A stretch of 64,000 nucleotides of DNA from Cystobacter ferrugineus (lineage in GTDB: Bacteria; Myxococcota; Myxococcia; Myxococcales; Myxococcaceae): NCBI RefSeq assembly GCF_001887355.1, contig NZ_MPIN01000005.1:490681-554680 (forward strand). The letters run 5' to 3'. Under the pieces are notes generated by a model that worked only from the letters and a program-made list of their open reading frames with translations, searched no databases and had not been told where the DNA came from. The translations under genes were made by a program, and so were the position numbers. Positions 24,549 through 33,094 of the stretch are shown piece after piece. The number at the start of each line of letters is the position of its first letter. The stretch's first letter is position 1.

Positions 24549-25523
24549 CTACCAGCAGGTGATGCCCACGTTGTTGTAGCGCACGTTCGCGGTCTTGAAG
24601 ACCAGGGTCCGCATGTCCCCCGCGGCGAAGCCGCTCTCGCCGCAGGCGCAGGTGGAGCCCGTTCCCGTGCACGACGTCCAGTTCGTGGTGTCGCCGCCTC
24701 CGTCCACGCGGTACTCGGCGTTGAAGACCGCCTTGTTCTGGCTCACGAACGAGGTCTTGTAGACCCCACACTCCTGGTAGCGCTGGCACTCCTCGTTGAT
24801 GGCGAAGTCGAAGTACGGGGCGAGCTGGGCGACCTGATCGACGTCGTTCTTGAGCGCGATGCCCAGACAGTTGGCATGGGCCGTGTCGGCGAGAAAGCGG
24901 TTGTAGGAGATCTGATCCGCCGCGGTGAGGCCCCAGCAGGCCTGATCGGTGCAGGAGATCTCGTCGTCGTGCGCGTAGCCGTCGACGTTGTCCGGCTCGA
25001 CCGCGTCACAGCCCTTGTTCTTCGCCAGTTGGATGCGCGCCGCCATCGCCGTGCGCACCTCCTGCCGGCGGTGATCCAACCACCACTCGCAGCCCCCGCC
25101 TTCCTCACACCAGTCGCCCATGATGTGGATGGACTCGTCACAGTTCTCGCCGGGGCTGCAGTAGGTGCTCTGCGGGAACGCGTTGACATCCTCCCGCCAG
25201 TCCTCGAAGGAGCCGGCGCTGAAATAGCAGACCACCTTCTTGCCGGCGGTCTTGTACTGCTGGATCTTCGCGCTCGTGGTCCCGAAGAGGTCGACGACGT
25301 AGACCTGGGCGTTGAGATTCGTGGGCAGCGAGGTGTTCTCCAGGTCCCAGATCCAGGTGGTTCCCTTGGGGAAGCTCGGGATGGTGCACGCCGCGCCGTC
25401 CACCGTGCTCACCGCCTTATCGCCGCTCCCCGCTCCCTCCCAGGCCTCATCCCCCTCCAGGGGCTGGCACGCGGACACGAGCAGCGCGGAACAGGAAATC
25501 AGACAGGTCAGCCGCTTCGACAT
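24549..25523 (-). CDS. GH114-like endo-alpha-1,4-polygalactosaminidase lipoprotein
   Basis: A protein of about 324 residues with a lipoprotein signal (CLISCSALLVSACQ, lipid Cys19). The mature part is a TIM-barrel of the GH114 type: TIPSFPKGTTWIWDLEN, AQVYVVDLFGTTSAKIQQYK, KKVVCYFSAGSFEDWRED, GCDAVEPDNVDGYAHDDE, and LGIALKNDVDQVAQL. The family cleaves alpha-1,4-galactosaminogalactan, a polymer of moulds and some bacteria. Twelve or more cysteines suggest several disulfides. The start at 25523 has GGGAG seven bases upstream. A biological role in attacking fungal or bacterial matrix is inferred. Confidence 0.87.
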   Translation of the reverse strand: MSKRLTCLISCSALLVSACQPLEGDEAWEGAGSGDKAVSTVDGAACTIPSFPKGTTWIWDLENTSLPTNLNAQVYVVDLFGTTSAKIQQYKTAGKKVVCYFSAGSFEDWREDVNAFPQSTYCSPGENCDESIHIMGDWCEEGGGCEWWLDHRRQEVRTAMAARIQLAKNKGCDAVEPDNVDGYAHDDEISCTDQACWGLTAADQISYNRFLADTAHANCLGIALKNDVDQVAQLAPYFDFAINEECQRYQECGVYKTSFVSQNKAVFNAEYRVDGGGDTTNWTSCTGTGSTCACGESGFAAGDMRTLVFKTANVRYNNVGITCW

Positions 25524-25644
25524 GATGTCTCCCTTCATGCGTCGGTGTTGAACTTCGCCGCGCATAAGCCATGCCGAGCCACTCGTCCGCAACCCCTAAA
25601 ATATGAACTTTGAGCAATCGCTGAAATACAAGTAAAATTGGCGA

Positions 25645-25668
25645 AACCCGCTGTAAACCCAGCGGGTT
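25645..25668. terminator. AT-flanked hairpin, possible terminator
   Basis: A perfect 8-bp stem (AACCCGCT/AGCGGGTT) with an 8-base loop. A pyrimidine-rich TCTCTCTTTC tract follows on the plus strand. No gene ending just before it on the plus strand was found, so its use is unclear. Confidence 0.35.
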
Positions 25669-25725
25669 CCTCTCTCTTTCTTAGAGGGAGAAAAAGTGCT
25701 TCTCCAACGATTCCGGGCACTTAGA

Positions 25726-25760
25726 CTGAATTGATGGGGGGTCGAAAACCATCAATTCAG
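25726..25760. repeat. Perfect 12-bp inverted repeat at the edge of the accessory block
   Basis: CTGAATTGATGG and CCATCAATTCAG are exact reverse complements separated by 11 bases. It lies in the 270-base stretch without a gene between the GH114 gene and the small lipoprotein gene, where the base composition falls. It could be a recombination or protein-binding site. No integrase is adjacent. Confidence 0.5.
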
Positions 25761-25863
25761 GTCTCCTCTGGCGCTCGCAGCTACATTCCCCACTACACGG
25801 GGCACGCACCCGAGGTGAACCGACTACCGGGGTCATTCGGGCGAGGTGTCCCGGTGGGTCGGC

Positions 25864-26355
25864 TCAGCGGAACGAATTCACGACGAAGACCCCAGCGCGT
25901 GAGAATTCGAGGATGGCCGTTCCGGGCTTGGACTCGGGCTTTTTCTGCATCTGACCGTGAGCGAGCCGAGCCACAGCGCAAAGTGGGAAGGGCTCGCCAT
26001 CCGGCGGGTGTGCTTCGTAGTACCGGACGACAACTTGTGGGCCCCCCGTCCACACCCGCCCGTAGAGACGGGTTGCCGGTGCAAGGGGCCCGAGACTTTC
26101 GGACAACATGCTCTCCACAGGCCCATCGTACAGAGTGATGGGGCTGGTGAGAGCCTGATTGACATCGAGGTCTACGACCGCACCGTCCCCCACGCGCAGG
26201 TTGAGAATCCGCATAGCCTTGATCGCCTCCTCCGGGCACTCCTGTGGGCCTGGGCTCCCATCCGAGCGAAGGGAAACGCCACCGGGGGTCGTACAGCCGG
26301 AGCACATGCACAACAGAACGACAGAGGCAAGAAACGACGGGCAGGTCGGAGCCAT
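25864..26355 (-). CDS. Small lipoprotein paired with DUF2381
   Basis: A protein of about 163 residues beginning MAPTCPSFLASVVLLCMCSG, a lipoprotein signal with lipobox CSGC. The mature part is a compact beta-rich domain (AMRILNLRVGDGAVVDLDVN, VVVRYYEAHPPDGEPFPLC). No named family was recognised, but small lipoproteins of this kind are found beside DUF2381 genes in myxobacteria. It starts 11 bases after the stop of the DUF2381 gene in the same direction, so they form an operon. Confidence 0.7.
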   Translation of the reverse strand: MAPTCPSFLASVVLLCMCSGCTTPGGVSLRSDGSPGPQECPEEAIKAMRILNLRVGDGAVVDLDVNQALTSPITLYDGPVESMLSESLGPLAPATRLYGRVWTGGPQVVVRYYEAHPPDGEPFPLCAVARLAHGQMQKKPESKPGTAILEFSRAGVFVVNSFR

Positions 26356-26366
26356 GTGAACCGGGT

Positions 26367-27290
26367 TTACAGCCCAAGCATGTGTCGATCCAGAAAAACC
26401 CAAGCCTCCCGAACCCCGCTCCCTCGGCGGAAGAGTTCTAGAACGAGCCGGTCGGGGCCATCCTTCAAGTCAAATGCGCTCGCGTCAAAGACGACGGCAA
26501 TCTTCCCGCTTTCACCACCGGGCCCCCAGGATTCCTGGGTAGCACGCAGGGCAAACGGCCTTTGCTCCCCGCTCCCCTCGGCCACCAAGCGCGCTTCCAT
26601 CAGGCTCCAAGTCTCGGATGGGCTGTTGTTCTTCAAGTTGATGACGACAGCGACCTTATTGGGCTTCTTACTCGTAAGGGCGGTCACCAAGATTTCAGCA
26701 CCCCTGGGGTTCTTCGCCAGCGAGACGTACTGCTTGACGAAGGGGGTCATTTTCAACGCGTCCCTTGCCAAGAGTGCTGCAAGGGCATGGTCAATCGAGG
26801 ACGCCTCCTTCCTGAAACGCTCGTTCTCTTCCTCAAGAACCCGCTCCCTTGATTCGGCATACGTCAGACGACTCTTGAGCGCGCCCTTGGTCTCATTGTC
26901 CGGGAACACGTTCACCTGATGGTCAAACTGCTCGTTTCGAGCTGTCACGGTGAAGGGCAGTTCCTTCCCGTCAGAGAGCGTCACCACCAACAGAAAACCA
27001 TCCTCGGGATTGAGGTCTTTGAGCGGTTCTACGAGCACCTTCTTCCCGACGCATTCCACGGGCTCGAAGCGGCCTTCCCAGCCCAGCATCTTCGTTCGTT
27101 CCCGGTCACAAGGTTTCTCGAAACGGAGGACGGTCACCATCTCACCCGCGACGTAAACCGAGGGCACTTCCGCCTTTCGTTCGTCCGAAAGGTAGACGGT
27201 CCTAGAGATCGGCTCGCGTTCCCTCGCCATGGCTACGGACGCCAGGAGGATGACAAGTAGGGCAGACCGGAAAGGTAAGAAGTTCCGCAT
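26367..27290 (-). CDS. DUF2381 family protein
   Basis: A protein of about 307 residues with a Sec signal (LPFRSALLVILLASVAMA) and no lipobox, hence periplasmic or envelope-located. The body matches the myxobacterial paralogous family DUF2381 (TIGR02268): SRTVYLSDERKAEVPSVYVA, VTVLRFEKPCDR, and near the C-terminus SGKIAVVFDASAFDLKDGPD. A coiled-coil-like stretch ESRERVLEEENERFRKEASS is in the middle. The function is unknown; in myxobacteria members often lie next to Ser/Thr kinase genes, and one such gene is about 2.1 kb away here. ATG at 27290 is preferred over an upstream ATG at 27323, because the signal peptide begins there. Confidence 0.83.
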   Translation of the reverse strand: MRNFLPFRSALLVILLASVAMAREREPISRTVYLSDERKAEVPSVYVAGEMVTVLRFEKPCDRERTKMLGWEGRFEPVECVGKKVLVEPLKDLNPEDGFLLVVTLSDGKELPFTVTARNEQFDHQVNVFPDNETKGALKSRLTYAESRERVLEEENERFRKEASSIDHALAALLARDALKMTPFVKQYVSLAKNPRGAEILVTALTSKKPNKVAVVINLKNNSPSETWSLMEARLVAEGSGEQRPFALRATQESWGPGGESGKIAVVFDASAFDLKDGPDRLVLELFRRGSGVREAWVFLDRHMLGL

Positions 27291-27389
27291 ATCGCGGGTT
27301 AACCTACCAGATAAGGAGCACAAGCGGCCAGCCCCCTGTGAGCGGGCCCGTCATAGCGTCTCGGAAAGAGACTGTTCTACGCTGGCCGC

Positions 27390-27863
27390 ATGAACCGCTT
27401 GACTTCCGCTGTGTTCGTGGGTCTCGCCCTGCTTTGGGGGCTGTTCGCGTCCGGTTGCTCGGCCATTAGGGCGCACTCCACCTGTTCCGGTGGGACGCAC
27501 TGTACGTCGAAACGCCCCGTACTCCTGGCGCAAGCGGCCACGATGGACTGCCGCCCCGGTGACTCAACAATGACCTGTTGCATCAAGAAGCACCCTCAAG
27601 ACCCGGTAGGCGATTGTGGAGCCACGCAATCCGAGGTTGATCAGGTGCTCCGGGCTGTGCGCGCTGGCTCCGATGTTGACGAGGATGAGGACGATTTCGC
27701 CAACGATGCATCCCTGCCAGAGTGGAAACAGCGGTGTATGCGTTACTACTACGACTGCCAGCAAGAGAGGTGGACGGGTAAGTGTGATGATTGTCTGCGA
27801 TACTGCGAGGGGCAGCAGGGTGATTGGCCCTTCAATAAGTGTGACCGGCACAAGAGGAGATAG
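27390..27863 (+). CDS. Cysteine-rich lipoprotein, probable SitA-type polymorphic toxin
   Basis: A 157-residue protein with a lipoprotein signal (lipobox FASGC, Cys23). The part after it contains TCCIKKHPQDPVGDCGATQSE, a cysteine motif common in myxobacterial SitA/AHH toxin lipoproteins. After an acidic linker (DVDEDEDD), the C-terminal 45 residues form a compact cysteine-rich domain (KQRCMRYYYDCQQERWTGKC, then DCLRYCEGQQGDWPFNKC). That layout of secretion part, linker and variable C-terminal domain is typical of polymorphic toxins. The C-terminal activity is unknown. The DUSAM gene follows after 4 bases as a likely immunity partner. SitA-type lipoproteins travel between kin by outer-membrane exchange; this is known of the family, not shown here. 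Confidence 0.65.
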   Translation: MNRLTSAVFVGLALLWGLFASGCSAIRAHSTCSGGTHCTSKRPVLLAQAATMDCRPGDSTMTCCIKKHPQDPVGDCGATQSEVDQVLRAVRAGSDVDEDEDDFANDASLPEWKQRCMRYYYDCQQERWTGKCDDCLRYCEGQQGDWPFNKCDRHKRR

Positions 27864-27867
27864 GCGC

Positions 27868-28251
27868 ATGACGGAAGAAACAGACTGGGATGAGCTGCGA
27901 GCACTGGCGCAGAAGGTTCTTGACCGGGGCACCCCGTTAGAACTCACGGACGAAACGCGCTCCCTTCTTACGCGGACCGCTCAGCAGGTGGCGATCAGCC
28001 AGCAGGACGTGGAAAACGCTTTGCACGGCGTGTCCACCGCTACGACGTTGCTCCGGGAGATCCGCCAGCGCATCCGGGACGGGGGGATTCGGTATGGGGA
28101 TGCTCTCCATCGAGCCTACCGCCTGCGGGATCAAGGGAACCTCGATGGAGCACGCCAGCAGATGCGTGACGTTCTCTCTGTGGAGGTCGTGCCCTTCTAC
28201 CGCGAACGGGCAGAAATGGCCCTGGATGACATGGACGCCGGAACGTTTTGA
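27868..28251 (+). CDS. DUSAM domain protein, probable immunity partner
   Basis: A 127-residue cytoplasmic protein that fits the DUSAM domain (TIGR02267), which is restricted to Myxococcota-type genomes: WDELRALAQKVLDRGTPLEL, LTRTAQQVAISQQDVENAL, and DALHRAYRLRDQGNLDGARQ with MRDVLSVEVVPFYRERAE. The ATG at 27868 follows the stop of the toxin-like lipoprotein by 4 bases, with AGGAGA just before that stop as ribosome site. The adjacency suggests an immunity protein or chaperone for the upstream lipoprotein. The domain has no known biochemical activity. Confidence 0.8.
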   Translation: MTEETDWDELRALAQKVLDRGTPLELTDETRSLLTRTAQQVAISQQDVENALHGVSTATTLLREIRQRIRDGGIRYGDALHRAYRLRDQGNLDGARQQMRDVLSVEVVPFYRERAEMALDDMDAGTF

Positions 28252-28447
28252 GCGTAGCTGCAAGAGCACAGCTAGTGTCTGGAGTGCCGTAACGCGACGC
28301 TGAGCGTTTGGAGCCGAGGCGGGTGAAGCGATGGAGCTGGGCGTCTTCCGAGGTTTGGCGGGCTCTTTCCGGCGACGTGGTGAGCATCGCGGTTCGCACC
28401 CGCCGGAACTGCTTCCCAAGTCCGGCGGGGTGCACTATCGAAGGCGA

Positions 28448-28552
28448 TTAGGGCCCTCTCGGAATTTGCCTGTCCACTTGTCGCGCTCAGAGACCGATTT
28501 TCCGAGGGTGAGAACGCCTCTCTCATCCAAGTAGATTGCGAACAGGCCCTAA
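28448..28552 (-). repeat. 105-bp MITE-like repeat, copy 1
   Basis: A 105-base unit bounded by TTAGGGCC and GGCCCTAA inverted ends. The same unit occurs inverted at 29267-29371 with about four differences. It has no open frame of its own. The ends (GGGCCTGTTCGCAA) resemble IS5-group termini. It ends just before the ESCO-like gene. Confidence 0.75.
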
Positions 28553-28558
28553 CCAGCT

Positions 28559-29116
28559 CTACTCAATTAGATACAGCGGGCCGCCTTTCTTGATTATGTA
28601 AGGAGATGCCTCGGCAAAGCGCTCCATGGCGTCGCTGTAGGGGAATTTGATAAGCGCCCCAGGGAAGCACATTACAAGCGTCGGCAAAGCACGCGAAAGG
28701 ACGCCGCGACGCCGGTAGGACGGGGCGATCCATATCCATCCGATCATACGTGATGCGTAAGGCGTATTAGAGTAGATTCCTGCGCCACCTAACGTTCTGC
28801 CTTCTTGATCACAGAACAAGGCCCCAATGGCTCCGGAATCGACTTGATGACCTTCTGGAGCCCAACCGCATTGATCGTATTTCATCTCGCGCTTAAAACG
28901 ACGGGAAATGCGATAAAGCTTTTCATGAAGGAAATCTGGATCGCTCGCAGCAAAGATGACCACACCGCTTTTTGAGTCCGCCATACTCGCGATCTGTGGA
29001 TTCGGTTCTGGTCGATCCGGCGCTGTGACATCTTCATGGTGCTTGGCATGACGCTCGGCATCCCCAGGATCGTCAGCGTCATAGAAAAAGTCGCAGTCGG
29101 GGCATTGAACTGCCAT
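28559..29116 (-). CDS. Eco1/ESCO-like zinc-finger acetyltransferase
   Basis: A 185-residue protein. Residues 5-27 are a C2H2 finger, C5-x2-C8-x14-H23-x3-H27 (MAVQCPDCDFFYDADD), the same spacing as in Eco1/ESCO cohesin acetyltransferases. Residues about 95-150 form a GNAT core (GWIWIAPSYRRRGVLSRAL, with R-x-x-G for acetyl-CoA) and the end KFPYSDAMERFAEASPYIIK resembles the PTP-x-G-x-x-FA segment of ESCO. It likely acetylates a protein or small molecule; no bacterial cohesin target is implied. GGAGGG lies four bases before ATG 29116, so the longer frame upstream is rejected. Its base composition is lower in GC than the chromosome, and it lies between two inverted copies of a MITE-like repeat. 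Confidence 0.72.
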   Translation of the reverse strand: MAVQCPDCDFFYDADDPGDAERHAKHHEDVTAPDRPEPNPQIASMADSKSGVVIFAASDPDFLHEKLYRISRRFKREMKYDQCGWAPEGHQVDSGAIGALFCDQEGRTLGGAGIYSNTPYASRMIGWIWIAPSYRRRGVLSRALPTLVMCFPGALIKFPYSDAMERFAEASPYIIKKGGPLYLIE

Positions 29117-29266
29117 CAAACCCTCCATCATCTTGGTTCTTGCGGGTTTTGGATAGTATGAGTGCGATATGGGAGGCTGTCCACAGCGAACGAAGAAGCC
29201 CTGGTCGGGAGAGGGCAAGCTCGCCAGAATTGGGCTGCGCAGGCAGGCGGCGCGTGCTGGCCTGGC

Positions 29267-29371
29267 TTAGGGCCTGTTCGCAATCTACTTGGATGAGAGA
29301 GGCGTTCTCACCCTCGGAAAATCGGTCTCTGAGCGTGACACGTGGACAGGTAAATTCCGAGAGGGCCCTTA
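29267..29371 (+). repeat. 105-bp MITE-like repeat, copy 2 (inverted)
   Basis: The reverse complement of 28448-28552, differing at about four positions. TTA flanks both sides, which would fit a 3-bp target duplication. Its last three bases form the stop codon of the kinase gene on the minus strand, so insertion has probably set the kinase C-terminus. Confidence 0.75.
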
Positions 29372-30280
29372 CTTCACGCCACCAGCAGCACCCGGCTTGC
29401 CAGTACCGTCGGCAAGTGCGCCAAGTGCAAGTAGGAATCCAGCAAACAGCAGACTTCCGACCAGAAGTGAGTTCCCACCGTTATCTCCATTATTGGGAAC
29501 GATCACCTCTTCTGCCGCAATCACATTTGGATTTGAAAGTAAGCCATTCAGTACAGCCGCAATTTGAGGCGAAGTGGGTCGCATCTGAGGCATTGGGGAG
29601 AGCATCCCGCGAATCATTTTGCGCATTTGATCAGGCATTTTCACCTGACCCAGCGTCTCTCCGCCAAGTTGCCCAGTAAGCAATTCGGTCGCCACGACTC
29701 CGAGCGAATAGATATCCGCCGCAGGAGTGAAAGGGGCGTTGAGAAGAATCTCTGGAGCCATATAACCAGTGGTCCCGGCAGCCCCTCTCGTCATCGGCAA
29801 ATCATTTAGGACAGGCTCCCTCGCCAACCCGAAGTCGGATACCTTGATGATGGTCTTGTTAGGCTGGCTTGGATGCTTGGCACTCAGCAGGTTGTCGGGT
29901 TTAATGTCACGATGAAACCCACCGGACGCGTGGATGGTGCTCAACCCTTGGAGGGCATGTGCCACTGCCGCAGCCACATCCTGCCACGGCCGGTTCATTC
30001 CGACCCAATTTCGTAGGGACCCGTACTAACAATACTCCATGACGATGTACGGGGGGGCGTGCTTGAAATTATGATCGTAGAGTTTTGTGACGTGCTGATT
30101 GTTGAGGTTGCGCCACATTACGTTCGCTTCACGCACGAACCGTGTGAGTGCATCAGGCGCCTTGCCGTGCAAATACTTGAGGGCGGCGAGCCTGTTGTGG
30201 CGCACATCTTGGACGAGGTAGACCTGACCGAAGCCCCCCTGACCAAGCACCTGAACTGGTAGATACTTTCCGTCGATCAT
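29369..30280 (-). pseudogene. Ser/Thr protein kinase interrupted by an in-frame amber codon
   Basis: The frame from 30280 to 29369 reads a kinase of about 303 residues, broken once by TAG at 30028-30026 (codon 85). Before the stop are the glycine loop GQGGFGQV (13-20), the ATP Lys35 (LAALKYL) and the hinge YIVMEYC. After it, in the same frame, come YGSLRNW, the catalytic loop HRDIKPDN (Asp125), DFG (149-151), and the APE motif YMAPE. The C-terminus has one transmembrane helix (LLVGSLLFAGFLLALGAL) and a short tail. GAG to TAG would restore EYCEYGSLRNW. Without readthrough the product has no catalytic loop. Alternatively this is a base-call error. The right MITE-like repeat supplies the stop codon. 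Confidence 0.85.
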
Positions 30281-30609
30281 TGCACGAACACTCCCTGCAC
30301 CATCGGGCTACACCGAACGCATATTCCGCGCTGCTACATTCCCGTCATTTTCTTGTCCCACCGGGAATAAGAAGCGCCCCCATAGACTCCAGCCAAGGGC
30401 GCTAGGGAATTATCGCTTAATCGCCTAAAGATCCAGGATCTCTCTTGGGGCCCCCGGGCGCCTCATGGGCGTTTTCCCTGGGGGTTGATACCCGGGGCCC
30501 CCTCCCCCTGCCCGGTCCCCTTCCGGGCCGTCCGTGCCACGTCACCCACCAGCCGACCGGGCCCGGAAGCTGCCCGCGAGCCCTCCCGCCCCCATCCCCT
30601 GCCCGTCCG
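30281..30609. other. Intergenic region with GC-rich hairpin
   Basis: A 330-base stretch upstream of the kinase and downstream of the FG-GAP gene. It contains an 11-bp stem with one bulge (30447-30458 with 30491-30501) that could end transcription of the FG-GAP gene, and a 6-bp-arm palindrome around 30430 (AGATCC-A-GGATCT). It must also hold the kinase promoter. No gene is seen. Confidence 0.45.
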
Positions 30610-32967
30610 TTAGAGGGAGAGATCGATGCTCACGCGGATCCCGAAGTCACACGAGGCCGTGTTGCCGGACGCATCCCTGGCGGTGCAGGTGACCTTCGTG
30701 AGGCCAGGCAGGAAGATGGAGCCGGGAGGAATCGAGCAGGTGACGGGCGCCGGGCCGCAGGCATCGCGGGAAGAGACGGCGTACTGAAGGGAGACGCCGA
30801 GCTCACCGAGGCGGATCCTCGCTTCCAGCGCGAGGGGGCAGGAGATGGACGGTGGCGTGTCATCCACCACGGTGACCGAGCCCACGCATTGAGCGCTCGC
30901 CGCGCCATCCGAGGCAATCAACGTGACGGCGTGGCGGCCCGGGCCGAAGGACGCATCGGGGGACTGGGACACGGAGAGCGGTGCCGGGCCGTTGTCCGGA
31001 TCGTAGCTGCCATTGTCCACGCTGGCGCGGGCCTGGCAGGAGGCATCGGCGCTGACGGTGACATCGCGGCAGAGCGCCACCGGCGGCTGGTTGCTCGGGG
31101 GCAACTGGCAGGCAAGCTCCACCGTGGTGGAGGTGGTGTTGTTGCTCTCGATGCACTCGGTGTCGCGTCCCCCGCCCTGGCCATCATCGTCCGCGAGGGC
31201 GAAGAAGCTCACCCGGCCGGTGAGCGGAGAGGACACGGAGAGCGTCGCGAGCGCGCTGGTGCCCACGGGCAACGCCTCGGCCACGGAGGCCACGCCGAGC
31301 AGCGTGCCACCCGAGGAGGGAGCCGCATCGAAGAACGCCACCTTCACGCCCGGGGCCACCGGGGCCTCGCCCTGGTTGAGCACGCGCGCGCGGAGCACGA
31401 CCTGGCCCTCGCCCTCACACATGGCGGACAGCTCGGACACGACGAGGTCCGCGGCGGCGTAGGGAGTGGGGCCCTCGCCGAAGTGGTTGGCGACGTTGGC
31501 GTGGAAGGTGTTGAGCCGCGGGTGGAGCCAGTGGCTCGTCGCACCCGCCGGGATGGAGCCATCGTCGAGGACGTTCGTCACCGAGTAGGCGTGCTGGTTC
31601 CAGAGGCTCCGGGTGCCCGCCCACCCTTGCCGCCCCTGGAACACGCGGAGGCCGTGGGTGCCCGGGTAGGCATGATCATTGGAGACCACCACGAGCTCCG
31701 CGGCGGGGTCTCCATCCACGTTCGCGACGACGGGGTTCTCGTGCGCGGTGCCCGAGCTGTTGGGAAGCTCCCAGCGCACGGCGCCGGTGGCGGCGTCCAG
31801 GATGCGCAGCTTCAGCTCGTCGGCGAAGACGACCTCGAGCTTGCCGTCATCCTCGAAGTCGAAGGGGGTGGAGCCCGCCGTGCCGGAGCTGAGGTCCTGG
31901 ATGGGGGTGGACCACTTCACGGTGCCGTCGGACGCGAGCGCCGAGTACGCCCGCTCTCCGGCCACGCCGATCTCCAGCGTCCCGTCTCCGTCGAAGTCCG
32001 CGAGGGTGGGCGAGCCCCCATGGCCTCCACCGGGGACGTCCACGCTCCAGCGCAGCGAGCAGTCGTCGTCGAGCAGGCTCACCCTGCCACGGCCCGCCAC
32101 GACGATTTCCCCGGCCGGGTCCTCGTCGAAGTTGGCCACGGCGGCGAAGCCATGGGGAATCTCCGTGTTGACGCACAACGGGGTGCCATCGTGGCGGTAG
32201 ATGGCGCGGTCGTTGACCACCTCCTGCTGACCGTCCTGATCGATGTCCGCCGCGAAGGAGACGGGGCCCGTGTACTGGGCGCCGCCCATGCCGTCGGAGC
32301 CCACCCACTCGAGCGTGCCGGTGTGCGCGTAGACGCGGTTGCCGTCGAGGATCTCCACGAAGCCATCGCCGTCCAGGTCCGCCAGCGAGGGGCCTCCCCA
32401 TTCGTTGTAGTCATTGGCGGCGGGGGCCGAGCGGAACTTGAAGGTGCCGTCGTGCTCGAAGCAGATGATGCCGCGGCCATCCTCGGGAATGGCGCAGATC
32501 TCCACCCGGCCATCCTCGTCGAGGTCTCCGGCGGCGAGGCTGGCGGCGGGCTTCACCCGGGCCGCCGGGTCCGTCACGGCCCACAGGTCATGCCCGTCCT
32601 CGCCACTGACGGCCCGGAGCACGCCGTCCGATCCGTATCTGTCTCCCGCGAAGGTGCTGAAGACGATGTCCGCGATCCCATCCCCGTTCACGTCCACCAC
32701 CACGGGCGTCATCATCACCTGGTGGTGCTCGGGCATCACCGCGCTGCCCGTCCACGCCCACTTCAGCTCCGGCTCGAGGGCGCCGGGCAGCGGCGGCCGC
32801 ACCTCGCAGCGCTCCGCCAGGGGGCGCGCCTTGAGCGTCATCTCCTCCTCCGGGACGTGCGTGGTGCCACACCCCGTCGCGGACAACATCCCCAACACGG
32901 TGAACATCCGCCCATACAGCGGCGCTCGACCTGCCACCCGACGATGGATCCCGCCTCGCGTCTTCAT
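30610..32967 (-). CDS. FG-GAP/VCBS repeat and HYR-domain lipoprotein
   Basis: A protein of about 785 residues. The N-terminus MFTVLGMLSATGC is a lipoprotein signal. The central part has several FG-GAP/VCBS repeats (VDVNGDGIADIVF, LDEDGRVEICAI, LDGDGFVEILDG, FDGDGTLEIGVA) that fold into a propeller with calcium sites. After a CARDB-like segment (LVVSELSAMCEGEGQVVLRA), the C-terminus has two cysteine-bearing HYR-like domains (PPVALCRDVTVSADASCQ, TPPSISCPLALEARI). The start at 32967 has GGAGGAG upstream. It is likely surface-exposed; adhesion or enzyme scaffold roles are possible, but no catalytic domain is visible. Confidence 0.85.
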   Translation of the reverse strand: MKTRGGIHRRVAGRAPLYGRMFTVLGMLSATGCGTTHVPEEEMTLKARPLAERCEVRPPLPGALEPELKWAWTGSAVMPEHHQVMMTPVVVDVNGDGIADIVFSTFAGDRYGSDGVLRAVSGEDGHDLWAVTDPAARVKPAASLAAGDLDEDGRVEICAIPEDGRGIICFEHDGTFKFRSAPAANDYNEWGGPSLADLDGDGFVEILDGNRVYAHTGTLEWVGSDGMGGAQYTGPVSFAADIDQDGQQEVVNDRAIYRHDGTPLCVNTEIPHGFAAVANFDEDPAGEIVVAGRGRVSLLDDDCSLRWSVDVPGGGHGGSPTLADFDGDGTLEIGVAGERAYSALASDGTVKWSTPIQDLSSGTAGSTPFDFEDDGKLEVVFADELKLRILDAATGAVRWELPNSSGTAHENPVVANVDGDPAAELVVVSNDHAYPGTHGLRVFQGRQGWAGTRSLWNQHAYSVTNVLDDGSIPAGATSHWLHPRLNTFHANVANHFGEGPTPYAAADLVVSELSAMCEGEGQVVLRARVLNQGEAPVAPGVKVAFFDAAPSSGGTLLGVASVAEALPVGTSALATLSVSSPLTGRVSFFALADDDGQGGGRDTECIESNNTTSTTVELACQLPPSNQPPVALCRDVTVSADASCQARASVDNGSYDPDNGPAPLSVSQSPDASFGPGRHAVTLIASDGAASAQCVGSVTVVDDTPPSISCPLALEARIRLGELGVSLQYAVSSRDACGPAPVTCSIPPGSIFLPGLTKVTCTARDASGNTASCDFGIRVSIDLSL

Positions 32968-33094
32968 GTCGCGTCTCCTCCGCTCGTGGACCCCGCACTG
33001 GCCACGATCGACCCCAAGGGCCGCCATCCCAGAAAAAAGCCCGTGTTGGGAATTGAAGGAGGACGGGAGCGCTGGATCTCCGCGCTCCGGATTC

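Noticed and set aside
30026..30028. Possible use of TAG as pyrrolysine or another recoded residue in the kinase
   Set aside because: No pyl genes or PYLIS-like element are seen; a nonsense mutation is simpler.
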